From: Rutstroemia sp. NJR-2017a BVV2
Lineage: Eukaryota > Ascomycota > Leotiomycetes > Helotiales > Rutstroemiaceae
Assembly (NCBI GenBank): GCA_002946415.1
Contig: NJPS01000028.1
Location: forward strand, 1 to 63,783
DNA: 63,783 nt
Reading direction: 5' to 3'
Numbering within the stretch: position 1 is the stretch's first letter; every line of letters starts with the position of its first letter. The position numbers and the translations under genes are program-made. The notes below the pieces were generated by a model. The model was given only the letters and a program-made list of their open reading frames with translations. It did no database searches and was not told the origin of the DNA. Positions 1 through 12,200 of this stretch are shown here, piece by piece.

Positions 1-198
1 TATAAGTCTAAAAATGCTCATAACAGCATTCCTCTGCCCGGTTGCCGCAGCAATGCGTTGGAACTGTCTGGTAACTATGTATGTAATCCGTATATAGCTG
101 CGCAGGCACGCTAGATACCCCTCGGGAGGTTTAGTGGCAGGTGCTATAGCACGTGGCCAGCCTAGCGCTTAAATAAAATAAATAAATAAATAAATAAA
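1..198 (+). mobile_element. LINE 3' terminal fragment
   Basis: The segment ends in a (TAAA)n-type tail at about 171-198, preceded by the motif GCCTAGCGCTTAAATAAA. This layout is typical of the 3' end of fungal Tad-like non-LTR retrotransposons. No coding sequence is visible because the window starts inside the 3' untranslated part. The family is inferred from the tail structure only. Confidence 0.5.
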
Positions 199-245
199 TG
201 CTAAATATATCCTTCCAACAAAACCTTTTATCATGATATCAAGAT

Positions 246-579
246 CTATGCAGTATTCGAACTACAGGTCGATCTTTTCTTAACTTGAGCTTCAATATCC
301 TTTGAAAGTAAGTTTATTGGAAGCGGATACGATAATCGCTATCATTTTGTTAATATCATTAAATATTTAAAACAACTAGTAACTTACGATCTCATCTTTG
401 GTAGGTGGCCATGATTCAAGATCAGTAGAAGTATAAGTGATGTACTGGCCAGTTTTGCGGATACGTAAAATCAAGGCTACATCGACTTCACAAAATTTCG
501 ATATCTCATATGTTTTGTTAAGCAGGGTGACTTTTCGCCTGTTTAATCGTTCGGATTTTCGCTTTGGTTTGTCGATCAT
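246..579 (-). CDS. small MADS-box-like protein, two exons
   Basis: Exon 1 runs 579 to 388 and exon 2 runs 338 to 246. The 49-bp intron has a GTAAGT donor and a GATAG acceptor. Frame is kept across the junction and gives 94 residues. The N-terminus is basic (KPKRKSERLNRRK) and is followed by a segment resembling the SRF/MADS core (TLLNKTYEISKFCEVDVALI), then a short tail containing SWPPTKDEI and YPLP. Known MADS proteins bind CArG-type DNA as dimers in the nucleus, and this one lacks any long activation region. It could be a reduced paralogue rather than a working regulator. The start is the first ATG directly before the basic block; upstream in-frame sequence is AT-rich and does not look coding. 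Confidence 0.6.
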
Positions 580-839
580 GGTGGAGAGGATATGATTAAA
601 GCGATAGTAAAGGAGTTTGATATGCTTTGAAAATAAAGTACAGCAAATCGAATTAAATGAAAAAAGATCTAAGACCAAAATCGCTATACTGAAAACCGTT
701 CCGATGTTAATCTTGTACAAGAGAGTAGTAGAACTCTTGTACTCAAACCGCCCTGGGAATTCGAAACCGATTAAGAGAAATCTATTACTACCAACATACA
801 TCACATGATAGCTCTTGCTCAAAATAGAATTCTACCGAG

Positions 840-1185
840 CCACCATTAATCAAACCCCAGAATCGAGAAACCGTACCCCGCACTCGTATTTTCTCCTTTC
901 CCCTCGAACTACGACGGAATATACGAATTCTGTATTTCGATACTACAATGAAGTACGACTAGAAGATTTCAACTAGAAGATTTCTACTAGTATAATTCTA
1001 TCAAACTAAATTACCCCAGATTTCCTAGATTTCGTAAGAAGACTTTAGTTAGTAGTTTTCTACTAGTATATTTGTACTAGACAAAATTGACCTCAGGTTT
1101 TCTCCAATAGTCCGGTTTCCCGGAAAGCTTGTAGGTACTAGATTTCTACTAGTAGAAATCTATCGAAAGAGTCCTACCATATATA
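840..1185. repeat. non-coding stretch with spaced TTTCTACTAGTA motifs
   Basis: No gene is seen here. The 12-mer TTTCTACTAGTA occurs three times, at 981-992, 1057-1068 and 1143-1154. The third copy is the core of a perfect 24-bp palindrome at 1139-1162. The function is unknown; a protein-binding site or the relic of a small inverted-repeat transposon would both fit. Confidence 0.5.
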
Positions 1186-1359
1186 TCATGTGAGGATCAA
1201 TAGTATAGGCCCATTTCCTGAGGGACATCGGGAGCGCCGCACCGCAGTAGGCTGCAAGCCTAAGAAATATCTTCGGCGCCCTCGTGGGCCAGGGTATGAT
1301 ACGTATCCCCCAAAGAGCACCCCACCTGGAACGATGACCCTTACGTACTCCGGCAGAAG

Positions 1360-2130
1360 ATATGCCATATTGTGGGAGACAAGGCCGTGCAGGACGTATA
1401 GCCTGCTGCCACCGGCTTCGCGATTATAGCGCATATGCCGGCACAGGCTGCCTTAATTATGACACGCAGCCAGGACATTGCCACGGCCATCGGCGCGGCT
1501 ATAATTGAACGATAAGAGAAATGGGCCATGTTCATCGTGGGCCTAGTAACCAAAACAATCCGCACGCTCGACAACCTCGTCGATCCAGTTGCAGGTGGCC
1601 TGCTACAGATAGAGCTTCGAGTTGTCTTGGGCGAGCTGTCCTCACGCCGCGCAGCCTGGACCCGCTTCTCCATGGATAATGCAAGCGCAGAAGCATATCT
1701 TCGGATTGATATGCCCCTAACGTGCGCAGGCCGATTCCCAACCCGGCTCTGTCTCTTTGGACGTCCCGTCATCTCTCAATGAGTGGGACAAGAAGGTAAA
1801 CAATGTGCAAACTGATGAGCCTATATGCACTCTGTATACGACTGCCTAAGGGGCTATCTTTCTTTCCCACGACCCCTACTTGGCCGCTTACTCGCAATAC
1901 GCTCTGGATATGAAGACTTGGCGGCATCCCATGAGCGCTTCCACCATGAGGATGTTGAACTTCAGTACTGCTGTGGGGAGCTCAAGACTCCAGACCACTT
2001 TGCTGCTGTTACGCCGTTTAACCACTTCACGCCTGCAAATTGCCTTGACCCTGTGAGATGGGCCCTAGGCACGGACAAGGGATCTTTGGCCTTTGCTAGG
2101 TGGAGTACCAAAGTCTGCCTTTCGGTCTGA
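1360..2130 (+). pseudogene. internally deleted Tad-like LINE remnant
   Basis: Fragments of two LINE ORFs lie side by side in shifted frames. At 1360-1780 the translation contains ATGFAIIAHM and LRIDMPLTCAGRFPTRLCLF, which resembles the ORF1 (gag-like) region of Tad-clade elements. At 1860-2010 it contains LLGRLLAIRSGYEDLAASHE followed by a CCG...H pattern, which resembles the extreme C-terminal zinc region of ORF2. Everything between (endonuclease, reverse transcriptase) is missing, so this is an internally deleted copy with stops and frameshifts. It belongs to a different subfamily from the complete LINE downstream. Family assignment rests on motif recall and is moderate. Confidence 0.5.
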
Positions 2131-2492
2131 GGATTGACTTTCTTTTTGTTGTTTTTCCTCTTTTTGGGGGGTTTTCCTCTTTTTTGGATTTTTCTTAAAT
2201 TGCTTCTCTATATCACTCTCGTATCCAGCTTGTCAGATATGGAGATAGCTTATTTAGTTAGTATACTCTTAAGTACCAATCTTTTATTTATCTCTAGTCT
2301 TCTATATAAGAATAATCTAATTAGATAATTAGAAAATAGGAACAGATCTTATTTAGATTTCAGATATAATTGATCTTTTTCCAAGAATAGTCTTTCTCCA
2401 AGAATTGGTCTTTCTTTGGGGACTAGTCTTTCTTCGGGGACTAGTCCCTCCGCATATTTTTGAAATATACTATACTAGTCTCTTTCTATACA
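2131..2492. other. pyrimidine-rich flank ending in LINE target-site copy
   Basis: No gene is seen. The stretch is T/C-rich and carries repeated TCTTTC-type runs around 2370-2440. Positions 2479-2492 (TCTCTTTCTATACA) form the left copy of the 14-bp target-site duplication of the neighbouring LINE. Confidence 0.6.
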
Positions 2493-2799
2493 CACACACA
2501 CACACACAATTTATTAACGCCCGGCGGCTAACCCGATAGGGCAACTATTACTAATATACAACATTTCTTACAGTAAATTCTTAACTCCTTGAGCCCATAC
2601 ATCAGCTGTTTCTGCTTCTGGCTTCTCTCTTCTGACTTATCTTTACGGGTTCTCGTGGGTTACTAATGTTAGCAGGCTAGCTTGAAGGCCATTCTCCAAG
2701 TGTTCAGCGTCCTATCCTCAGCAGCTGAAGCAGTGCCTCCTGTCTACGGCACGAAGTGGTTAGTGTTAAATTAGATGGGTGAAAAGTAGTTAAGTGCGG

Positions 2800-5700
2800 T
2801 CAGTTTTGTTGGCTGTTTTCTTGCCAAGGGTCAGTATCAAGCCGGCCTGTGGCTATCGCAAATCGTATCGTCGCTCGGACTGCTTTCATGTTAGGAGTCC
2901 AACTCTTGTTATCCGATAGCGATTTTCCTCCTAGGTAGAATGAAATGTTGCTCCTGTGAGTTTCTGTACACTGAAGCATCTCTGTTCGGTGTGTGATCCA
3001 TCTTCGGCATCGAAAAAGGAAGTGTTCAACTGTTTCTCTGACTTCCCCGCAGGCACACTGATCTGATGGTGCAGCTTTGATGAGGAATAGGTACGAGTTC
3101 AACCTCGCTATCCCTGTCCTTAGCTGAGCAAGCACACTCGCTTCTTTCTGGGTTAACTGGTCGTACAACTTTCGAGTATGTTTGCCTGGTAATGCTATAT
3201 CCACTTTTTTAGATAGTTTTCCAACCTTCTCCAGTAAACATGTAGTGGTGCCTCGCTCGGCGCGTGCTATGTTGAGTGTTGTAGAACGTATTCTAGGGAG
3301 TGGTGTCTGTGGTCCTGTACCTTGTCTGGTAGCTTCTTTGGCCTTCTCTTTAGCACATGTCCAGAGTTCCTCGTCTTCGCCCTTTGGTAACCATACTACG
3401 GTGATAGTGTTGCATTTTCTCTTGAGTTTGTTGATTGATTCGTAAATGCTGCAAATCTGTTCCTGGCCAGATTGTTGGCGTGGGTTCCTAAGCGTGAGGA
3501 CGGCAGCTTTATTTCTCGTCCACAGTGTAATACTGTGGTATTTACGCCGCGGTAATTGCTGGAGAGCGCAGGCCATTGCTGCCAGTTCTGCAACGTACGG
3601 GTTCTGCTCTGTTCTCGGGCCTAGAGTGGAGAAAAGCGTTTCGACTGTTGGATCATCCCCGACTCGCTTGCGTGTCTTGATTGCTGCACCCAGTCCAACC
3701 ACGCCATTTCGTGCTGAGCTGCTTACGGCAATATATGCCGCTCGGTTCGAGTCCGGTTGCCTTATCATTGCCTTGTTGGTAATGGTTTGAACTCTCTTCT
3801 CCCACGGCGGCAGTGTGAACGGGTGGATAGTTTCCATTTCCTCCATCGCAATACCTTTGAGTTTTTCTGCTACCTGATAAAGAGGCGAGCGGTGTTGTTT
3901 CCTGAATTTCCGCATCCGGGAAGTGTTCCTGCGGAGTGGATTGGTATCAGGCAGGGCGTGTATGTCTGTCCATATCTTGATGGCTCTCCTCCACAGTCTA
4001 TCCTCTACTGTGGGGATGGTCGCCTCCGCCTCTGCCACGCTCGTGGCAACCGTCATGAATGTACCCACAATCGCTTGTGCTCCTATCTTCTGGACTCTGT
4101 TAATGGGTGTGGCCGCCTTGTATCTGCACTCATGCATCCACACATTGGAAGCATAATCCACCACTGGAGTGACTGTAGCCGTGAAGAGTTGTCGGGCCGT
4201 GGCCGGTGACAGCCCTTTGAGCCGTCTAAGCTCTATTACCGCCTCGAGCCCTTTGGAAGCCACTCTCGCCATATGCTCTCTATATTTAAGTTTCGCGTCC
4301 ATGATCACGCCGAGGATTTTAACGCTCTCCTTCGGTTGGACAGCTTGTCCTTTGATAATGAACGGCTGATCGTCTGTCTTGTATGACTTGCGAGTAAAAT
4401 GGATGATGGCTGTCTTTTCCGGTTCGAAAGTCGCACCGCTTCTGTTTTCCCATTCTAAGGCGCTAGCAATGATGGATTCTATACCTTCCCGGTTGCTCTG
4501 TGCTGTAGGCCCTGTGACCCAGGCTGTGAAGTCGTCCACGAACGCTATGGCCCCTCCATGAGAATCGATCCGTCGCTGAACAAGGTCTGCATTAAAGAAA
4601 AGGAATAGGATTGGGGATAGGGGCGAGCCTTGCGGTAAGCCAGCCTGTGGTAATTTTCGTGTTTCGGAGGCCTGACCGTTTACTTGAATTGACGCTGTAC
4701 GTTCCGAACAAAAGGCCTCTACCCATCGGCACAGATCTTCCGGCATGCCTCGTGCTTTCATTCTTTGCAATAGCCGCTCCTTGCACACTCCATTGTATGC
4801 TCCTTTGACGTCAAAACTAATCAGACTCACGATCTTGCGGCCTCTCCAAGCTGTGTAAATCTCTTCTTGTAGGAGGAGGAGTGCCTGCTCTGCTGATCGC
4901 TGCTTGCGTGCGCCAAAGTGGTTAGTCGGGAGAAGGCCATATGTCTCGACCGCATATGAGATTCTTTCAGCGACTACCGATTCAAGAATCTTGCCTAAGG
5001 TTGCAAGCAGGGAGATCGGTCTCCATGACTTCGCAGTCGTGTAATCTTCTTTGCCTGGCTTCTTTAAAGGAATGATTTTTGCATGCCGCCATTGGTGGGG
5101 CAACCTTCCCTCTTCAAGTGATGCTTGGAACAGCTCTAGCACGTGATGTTTGATTACTGGCCACGTCTCTTTCCATACGATTGCCGGCAGGCCGTCTTCT
5201 CCCGGTGCCTTCCACGATTTGGCCGCAAAAAGCTGCCGTTCCACTTCTTCCATAGTGAGGGTTGGCATTGTTACGGGGGCTCTTTGTGGTCTTGAGCCTT
5301 CGTCGTCGATGCTGTCTGGTAGTGGGGGGAAGAACTTGGTTAGAAGTTCCTCTGCTTGTTCGGAGTGGTCAACAGTGGTCGTCCCGTTGGCTCTGATGAG
5401 CTGTGGGACTTTTCCAAATGCCGAATCATCGCCTGACTTCAGGTACTTGGCTGCCTTCCAGATGTTATCGTTGTCCGCAAGGAACTCGTTCCAGTGCTTC
5501 TTCTTCTGTTGGCGAATGGCATCGTGGTATTGCTTTGCAGCCGCTTTTGCCTTCTCTTCCGGGTCAATTGTACTCTGTCCATTGCGTCGTTCAGCTCGTG
5601 CGCGGTTCCTCCAATAGGTGTATATGCGACGAAGTTGTGTAAGGTCAGAGGTCCACCATCTTTTTGAATATGGTGATGGTTTGGATTTCGGTGTCAGGGC

Positions 5701-6579
5701 ATGGACTGCCTCGGTAACTGCTGCCATCAATCTATCGGTCTTCTGTTGCACTGTACCTTCTGATGGGATTCCTAGTGAGTTTGCTATTCTGGCGTTTATC
5801 TCCTTCCATGGGGCGTTCTTAAGCAGAAGCCTTTCCTGGGGTCTTGGGGTAGGGACAGAGATGTCAAAAACCCCCTCGATTGTACGATGGTCCGACCCAT
5901 GTTCTGTTCCATATAGTGCGCATTTCACCATGGCGTTCTTCAATTCCTCCGAACCAAGGACTAGGTCGATGGTTGTCTCGTAGTCTCCTCCGTGCCAAGT
6001 TTTGGTTCCACGGCGCAGCAGGCTGCTTAGGGTAAACTCGTTCATCAGGTCAATAATCAAGTCAGCCTCTCCTTGTCTCTCCATCGAAACGTCATCTCCT
6101 CCCCATAATTGGTCATGTCGATTGAAATCTCCTACTATCATAAGTTCAACCACCGTATTCGCTTTCCTTCTCACCTCCTGAATGATCTTTCGCAAGCTGT
6201 TACACGTGTCTTGTAGTGCCTGAGCGTCGAGCCCCGGTACATAGACCGAAACAACTAGGATTGACCGTTCAGGTAATCGAATAATTGCTGCTGTTATGTC
6301 TGGAGATGGTACTGCCACCTGCTCTGCTTCGACATCCTTGTTTATCCAGAGAATACTCCTAATAGGCCATCTGCCTTCTCTCCACATCGATGGGGTCATC
6401 TTCGTCCATTTATGGTGGTGCATCGGCGTTGTCAGGAGAAGCTCTTTGGCCCTTCTTGCCCAGGGCTCCTGGATAGCCAGTACAGTAGCGTCTTGAATTT
6501 GTTCGTCGTTCATTAGACTATCAAGTACAACATCTTGTTTCCTGACATTTAGTTGGATCAACCGGAATGTTCTACTCAT
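2800..6579 (-). CDS. LINE ORF2: endonuclease, reverse transcriptase, RNase H-like region
   Basis: From the ATG at 6579 the protein is about 1,259 residues. An upstream in-frame ATG at 6645 would overlap ORF1 by 74 bp. Domains in order: an AP-type endonuclease ([35 protein letters not shown]); a reverse transcriptase with [10 protein letters not shown], the [12 protein letters not shown] block and the catalytic FVDD motif; an RNase H-like region; and a terminal C-x-C-x8-H-x4-C zinc motif (CACGEV...HFLFRC). The endonuclease and RT look intact. The RNase H-like region keeps the ELAAMACAL block, but the usual DGS, DSQ and GHxGxxGNExAD residues are replaced ([19 protein letters not shown]), so that domain is probably catalytically dead. 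Confidence 0.85.
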   Translation of the reverse strand: MSRTFRLIQLNVRKQDVVLDSLMNDEQIQDATVLAIQEPWARRAKELLLTTPMHHHKWTKMTPSMWREGRWPIRSILWINKDVEAEQVAVPSPDITAAIIRLPERSILVVSVYVPGLDAQALQDTCNSLRKIIQEVRRKANTVVELMIVGDFNRHDQLWGGDDVSMERQGEADLIIDLMNEFTLSSLLRRGTKTWHGGDYETTIDLVLGSEELKNAMVKCALYGTEHGSDHRTIEGVFDISVPTPRPQERLLLKNAPWKEINARIANSLGIPSEGTVQQKTDRLMAAVTEAVHALTPKSKPSPYSKRWWTSDLTQLRRIYTYWRNRARAERRNGQSTIDPEEKAKAAAKQYHDAIRQQKKKHWNEFLADNDNIWKAAKYLKSGDDSAFGKVPQLIRANGTTTVDHSEQAEELLTKFFPPLPDSIDDEGSRPQRAPVTMPTLTMEEVERQLFAAKSWKAPGEDGLPAIVWKETWPVIKHHVLELFQASLEEGRLPHQWRHAKIIPLKKPGKEDYTTAKSWRPISLLATLGKILESVVAERISYAVETYGLLPTNHFGARKQRSAEQALLLLQEEIYTAWRGRKIVSLISFDVKGAYNGVCKERLLQRMKARGMPEDLCRWVEAFCSERTASIQVNGQASETRKLPQAGLPQGSPLSPILFLFFNADLVQRRIDSHGGAIAFVDDFTAWVTGPTAQSNREGIESIIASALEWENRSGATFEPEKTAIIHFTRKSYKTDDQPFIIKGQAVQPKESVKILGVIMDAKLKYREHMARVASKGLEAVIELRRLKGLSPATARQLFTATVTPVVDYASNVWMHECRYKAATPINRVQKIGAQAIVGTFMTVATSVAEAEATIPTVEDRLWRRAIKIWTDIHALPDTNPLRRNTSRMRKFRKQHRSPLYQVAEKLKGIAMEEMETIHPFTLPPWEKRVQTITNKAMIRQPDSNRAAYIAVSSSARNGVVGLGAAIKTRKRVGDDPTVETLFSTLGPRTEQNPYVAELAAMACALQQLPRRKYHSITLWTRNKAAVLTLRNPRQQSGQEQICSIYESINKLKRKCNTITVVWLPKGEDEELWTCAKEKAKEATRQGTGPQTPLPRIRSTTLNIARAERGTTTCLLEKVGKLSKKVDIALPGKHTRKLYDQLTQKEASVLAQLRTGIARLNSYLFLIKAAPSDQCACGEVRETVEHFLFRCRRWITHRTEMLQCTETHRSNISFYLGGKSLSDNKSWTPNMKAVRATIRFAIATGRLDTDPWQENSQQN

Positions 6580-8062
6580 GCAGAGATGGATAGAGTTTCC
6601 GACAGTTTCTGCTAAACGATTCGTGGGGGCCGCCGCAGGGAACACATTTCAAGATGACTTCCGTGCACTCAGTTTGATGATGCCCTTCCTTGGCGCATCT
6701 CCCACAGACTTGCGTTTTAGTACACTGGTAAGCTTTGTGGCTGGTGATTTCCTGGCAGTTGTAGCATCGGTTGGGGCGGTCTCGGCGTTCAAAAGTCTTG
6801 GTGTATCCCGATTCTCCTCCGGCATAGAAAAACCCTTCCTGGAGGAAGCGTCTTGCGTCTGATCCTTTAGTGAGATATACAACCATGGAACCATATGCTT
6901 TTGGTACGACTCGGTTGCTAAGCCACGCTATCTTCGCAACCTGGGTGTCGTTTTCTTCACTGAGGGCTTCAATGGCTCCGGTCCGGATGTTGCCCGTCTC
7001 GTCTAACACAGCCGTGCGATTGACGCTGTCTACCCTAATAGGATACAGGTCATCTCGAAGAATCCGCGCTCCTTGTACTAGATTTGCTTCTACTGCTTGC
7101 TTTACTGTTTTGTGTTCGGCCTCATCTCTGCAGGCAATTCTGACCCGGTGTGGGTTCTTTGGGTCTATTGTCACTGCTCGGCATCGCCATGTGGCGTTGT
7201 CTTGCTCATTGCGCATGCTCTTTTCTACCATTGTCCGAATCGCTCCTGCGGAGGCTTTGTCACTTACTTCGGCTTCGACTCTGGAGGTATCAATTGTGCA
7301 GTACAGGGTGTTGGTAAAGGTGGACGGTGTGGTGTTAAAGGACGAGAGCGTCTGCACATTGCTCGGCTGACTGGTCGGTGGAGTGCGAGCGACTTCCGCA
7401 TAGGACGGGTTAGGGCTACAGTTTCCTGACATGAGGGCCGCAATGCCGTCCGCCATTTCTTGTTTAGTCTTGTGCAATTCTTCTTTAACTGCTTGGCATT
7501 CTCCTTTGACGGCTTCCAGTTCCTTTTCCATGTGAGCGAGTTTTGCTTCCATCTTCTTGTTATGCGCATCCTGCTTCATCCATTCCTTTAGAAGAGTTCT
7601 GAGCATGCCGGTCTGTTCGTTCATTTGTTCCTGAATGTTTTCTGGCACTGCCTGCTCATCGATTCCAACCCTATCACCCAATCTTCTCCTTCCGAACACA
7701 TCCTGATCCGCTTCATTCTGCTTGGCCTTCGCGCTGGGTTTCCGTGTACGTCGTGGTGGGCAACCGCTGGGTTCCTCCTCTTCAGATGCGACTACAATTG
7801 TATCTGTCTTCCGCTTTGGTGTTCGGACAGCGATGAATCGTTTGGGCTTCGGTGGGCCTGGGGCTGCTTGGAAAGCCACATCCCCTTCCATTGAATCATT
7901 CTCATTATTCTCGTCGCTATCATCAGTCTGTACAGCTTGTCCAGCCAGCGCCGTAAATGGATTGCTGGTCGTCGGATTTTCGAATGTCGTTGATTTTCCA
8001 CGTGACCTCGCTTCGCTCACGGCGCGACGCGTTTGACGCGTCGCACCACCATCTGCCTCCAT
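6572..8062 (-). CDS. LINE ORF1, gag-like nucleic-acid-binding protein
   Basis: The ORF encodes 496 residues. The N-terminal third is polar and basic. A coiled-coil-like stretch rich in K, E and L (around [19 protein letters not shown]) lies near the middle. The C-terminus carries three zinc-knuckle-like motifs: C-x2-C-x5-H-x4-C (starting CYNCQ), C-x2-C-x4-H-x4-C ([14 protein letters not shown]) and C-x2-C-x3-H-x6-C ([15 protein letters not shown]). This is the standard build of Tad/I-type ORF1 proteins, which bind element RNA and form the ribonucleoprotein. The stop codon overlaps the probable start of ORF2 within the eight bases ATGAGTAG. The frame is fully open. Confidence 0.85.
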   Translation of the reverse strand: MEADGGATRQTRRAVSEARSRGKSTTFENPTTSNPFTALAGQAVQTDDSDENNENDSMEGDVAFQAAPGPPKPKRFIAVRTPKRKTDTIVVASEEEEPSGCPPRRTRKPSAKAKQNEADQDVFGRRRLGDRVGIDEQAVPENIQEQMNEQTGMLRTLLKEWMKQDAHNKKMEAKLAHMEKELEAVKGECQAVKEELHKTKQEMADGIAALMSGNCSPNPSYAEVARTPPTSQPSNVQTLSSFNTTPSTFTNTLYCTIDTSRVEAEVSDKASAGAIRTMVEKSMRNEQDNATWRCRAVTIDPKNPHRVRIACRDEAEHKTVKQAVEANLVQGARILRDDLYPIRVDSVNRTAVLDETGNIRTGAIEALSEENDTQVAKIAWLSNRVVPKAYGSMVVYLTKGSDARRFLQEGFFYAGGESGYTKTFERRDRPNRCYNCQEITSHKAYQCTKTQVCGRCAKEGHHQTECTEVILKCVPCGGPHESFSRNCRKLYPSLHE

Positions 8063-8171
8063 ATCCTATTCTTTACTCAAGAGAACAATCTACAGTCTCG
8101 AAGCAATCGATTACTGTACAGTCCTAAGTTCAGAAGAGATAACTTTACTACAGTCGCTCTCTTTCTATACA

Positions 8172-9275
8172 GTAGGCTTCGATTTCGGTGTCCTTTTTGT
8201 ACACTCTCTAGAGTTTTATACAAGCCACACTTCGCCAGCACTAGAATGATTCCGGTTAGTTGTTCCTTTGTCATCATTGGTAACCTCAGGTTACAGACCG
8301 CCGCCCTTACCCTAATGGAATAACTTGAGCTGACTTACAGTATACTACCAACAAGATCAAAAACCTGAGGATGAAATCATAATCTAACTCCGATACTCGA
8401 AGGATTTTAACGGGGATAAGGAAAACTTATTAAGTTATCGATGCTTCCAGCAGAAATTGTCTTCTATATCCTATCCTTTGTCCCTTATCGGAAATATAGT
8501 AAATGTTGACAGATAATACTAATCATATATTGTGAGCAAGATGCACCCCACCTTTTTGGGTTAGTGCAAGCCACTTAGTTAGAAGTTCTATATTATAAGG
8601 GACTGATTCCCACGTAGTTCAGAAGAATCAGACTGCTTTTCTCCCTTTTTTTGACCTGAATGGTGTAGTACTGAGTACTTCCCTGGATCTCCTTCTACAC
8701 GTGCTATTCGGATGCATATACTCTCACTTCGACTACTTACAATATATAACTTGATGTCAGTCTCGTAGTACCAAGACTCACCAGAGGCTTGGCATCTTCG
8801 ACGATATCCTTTGAGTCAGGAGCTCTTTAGTTTTACACAAAATAATTATATACCTTAATTTACTGCGCTTGTTCAATACGGAAGTATAAGCGGTAGTATT
8901 ACTTGTGAGCCAGGTCGGGTGACAGGGATATATGATAGCAGTGCCAGCTGATAGCGTGTTCACGTTACTTTTGAATATTTGGAGTAGGAAGACTTCTATA
9001 ATTAATTCATACAGAGTGATCACCCAAGGTGGCTCTGGCTTGTTCTCTTTGTTTCTTCAGAGAGGACAATAGTTATATTTAGATGTACTAAGATCTGGCG
9101 CCTGATGATTCTGGAGGATACTAGAGACTGAGTAGCAATTTTAAGCTACTATAAAGGTAAGAACTCCACTACGATTCTCTATGAAATAAAGATTAAATGA
9201 AAAAGAGATACAATAAGAAGACACTACTGTATAGGGAAAATAATGATTGACAACCTATACTCTATATCCAGTATA
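8172..9275. other. intergenic, nothing recognised
   Basis: About 1.1 kb between the LINE target-site copy and the end of the HET-NACHT-WD40 gene. No convincing gene, repeat or RNA is seen. It presumably contains the 3' flank of that gene. Confidence 0.5.
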
Positions 9276-12200
9276 TTACAGAAACTTTGACGTATGTGTA
9301 AATTCAAAAAATGAAACTCTCCCAGACTTTTGCCCCAGAACAACAACTCCACGATAAATAGCAGTAGCTGTTGTGCGATAGTCAAAAGGTAGCCAGAGAA
9401 TATTTACACCCTCTTCCATGACCCAGTTATTTGATACAGCTAGATTATGTGGTAGCATCTGAGTGTCTGACTCAGACACCGCCTGCTTACTGTTAGGTGA
9501 GAAGGCGACTGAGTGGACCGAGGCTGTATGGCCCTCGAGCGTTGGTAGGATCTGCTGTCCCGTTGTAGTATCCCAGTGCTGCAATGTTTCATCGTAAAGG
9601 ATATGCTGGCCTGTTGCTGTATCCCAGAGCACCACTGTCCGATCCTCAGATCCAGATGCAACTTGTTTACCATCAGGCGAGAAGGCGACTGAGTGGACCG
9701 AGTCTGTATGGCCCTCGAGTGTTGGTAGGATTTGTTGTCCCGTTGCTGTATCCCAGAGCCGTACTGTTTCATCGTCAGATCCAGATGCAACCTGTTTACC
9801 ATCAGGCGAGAAGGCGACCGAGTTGACCCAGTCTGTATGGCCCTCGAGCGTTTGTAGCATCGCGTTCCAATATGTTTCTATTTTGGGCTTTCTCTGGATC
9901 CAAGGTGGAATAAACTTCTCAAATGTTGTTCTGACAATACTCTTTTCTGGGGCGAAGATAAGAGCTGAGCAATACGATTGAAGAGGCGTATGCTCAATAA
10001 CTGATCGGCTATATAGAGCAAACCTCTTTGCATCATGTATAAATGCATATAGATCGAGACTATTATTAGCCTTACTAAATTAGCTGTGATTTTCTCACTT
10101 TGCCTTAAGATATTGTTTCAAATGCCGCAAAACTTACCTGTATCCAGTTCTCGAGCTTCCTAATCATTAATACACCATTGGACAAGCTTCGCATTAGACT
10201 AAGCGCTTCCAGCCAGTAAAGAAAGCTCTGACATAAAAACTTATGAACTGGGCCATTGTTGTTGAGGTTATTATAAGTAATCTCTCTAGCATTACACTCG
10301 AGCAGATGGGTAACCCAATAGAGACAGGAGTAATGTAGTCTGGCTAGTGGATCTGGAAAAGGCGGCTTGACTTGGTCGATAGAGATTCCGGGAGCGCGTA
10401 GGTTGTAGATGTCACATCGTAGCGTGCAAGACATAGCTTGTAATGATCGCGAGAAGATACTGCTATGCACATTTTCTATTGTAGAAAGAAATATACCTTT
10501 AGATGCCTTTTCAATTAAAAAGTCCTTGGCGGACTGATGAACAAAGGAGACGGTGCGTTCCCGAAGTGTTAGAAAGGAGCTACAAAGACTTATGATCTCC
10601 GAAAGGGCTTTATAATCGCCAGTAACTCCGTCGGGTATATCCACAAAAGTTATCAGCTCGTCCAGTGTGATAGGCCGGTACACAGCCGAAACGACATCGA
10701 GTATACTTTTACAGAGCTTAACATCTTCTGAGTTCATGATTTGGTTTAACATCCGCTGGTAGAGGGCACCGAGTCCAGGCGGAAACGCTGTCAACTTCTG
10801 CCGAGCTTTCCATCCCGAAAGGTTGGATAACTCTTGGCAAACCAAAGCCACCCAAAGAAAAGTACCGTTTGCATTTAGCGTTAAATGGTGCTGAATAGTT
10901 TCCCGTATATCGTTGCTGTATTCGTTTCGCGTTGCTAGCCAATTCACCTTGAACTGGATAAATGTCGCAACAGCTGCAGAGACAGATTTTTCATTAAGCT
11001 CGAGACAAAGCTTTAGCTTCTGCATCGCAATATCGAGAGCCTTCTCGATATTTGGCCAATTGCGGCTAGATACAATCCACTTAATACGAGGAGATATTGA
11101 CGAAGTCTGCACAATGAAGTCCAAAAATTTTGACAAGTCTGCTACACATTCGTCGAGCGCATCGACAATTAAGTACACATAATCTAAGCTCGCGTCTTGC
11201 AGAATATTAGTGAAGATCTCGGACAGCGCAACCCAGGCATTTGCATCCTCGAAGAGCGTTTTACCAGCCTGGTCGTACTTCGTCCGTATATGCGAGACGA
11301 GAGACGGCTGCTGGTCAACAAGCAAATAGATCAGACCCCGTAACACGGCTGTAGCGTAGTTGATCCGGGAGTCAGTGGCCTGGCAGAAGAAGTACGATAG
11401 AAGAACCGACTTAGCCTTGGACCTCTCTAGCTCGTTAATAACTCCGCAGAGGAGCATCGTCTTGCCCTTGCCCGGATCGCCCTTGATCCAAAGCAGCCGG
11501 CTTTGCTGGTCGTTGCGCCATTGTCGGAAGTCGGAGTTTTTTAGGATCCAGTTATATAAATCCTCTAGTAAACCACCCTTGGTATCCTCAATACGCTTCT
11601 TATCATCGCGCGGATCAGAAAGACGTAAGTCTTGGATACATTTCTGCATCTTGTAGAACTCATCTAGAAGCCGAGCATGTGCACTTGCTAGTCCTTCGCC
11701 GTAGATAGGGAGTATATAGACGTCGAAAATACCTAGTAAAGAGTACACTTTATCTTCTTCCAGCTTGGTCTGGCGGTGCTGTATCCACCGCAATCGCTCC
11801 TCGACGCTAAATTGAGACAACGGATATCCTTGAAGCGCTGTATAAGGAATATTGGTTATTTCACAAATTTGTGTCCTTAAAGAACTATTGTCACCAAGTC
11901 GCTTGTGTTCTCGAGAGAAGAATTCGACCGAAACCGGGGCAAGAAGCTCTTGAAGTGTCCAGCCCCGAGTGAACCATTTGCTTTTCTGGAAATCCGATTG
12001 CCACAGCCGCTGAATGCACTTGTGGTTACCGCCGACGGAACACCCAGAAACGTCCGACAAATAAACATAACATCGAGTTGCGTTGCGGTACCAACGAAAC
12101 ATAGAGTTGATAGATCGTGAGAGTTCGGCATCGTTGCTCTTGTTTATACAGCAAGTGTCAATCCAAAAGTATAGCAGACCATCTTGTCTAGCCTGTTCTC

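Larger units (their letters stand above)
2493..8157 (-). mobile_element. full-length Tad-like LINE retrotransposon
   Basis: A non-LTR retrotransposon of about 5,665 bp is read on the minus strand. It is bounded by identical 14-bp target-site duplications, TCTCTTTCTATACA, at 2479-2492 and 8158-8171. From its 5' end it has a 95-bp leader, ORF1, ORF2, a 3' untranslated region of about 300 bp, and a terminal TG-dinucleotide run (CA on the plus strand, 2491-2508). Both ORFs are free of stops and frameshifts, so the insertion looks young compared with the other repeats here. The short leader leaves open whether the 5' end is slightly truncated, which is common for LINEs. Confidence 0.85.

Noticed and set aside
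1190..1429. Open frames on both strands read as a gene
   Set aside because: They are overlapped by LINE ORF1-like sequence in another frame; the open frames are by-products of GC-rich remnant DNA.
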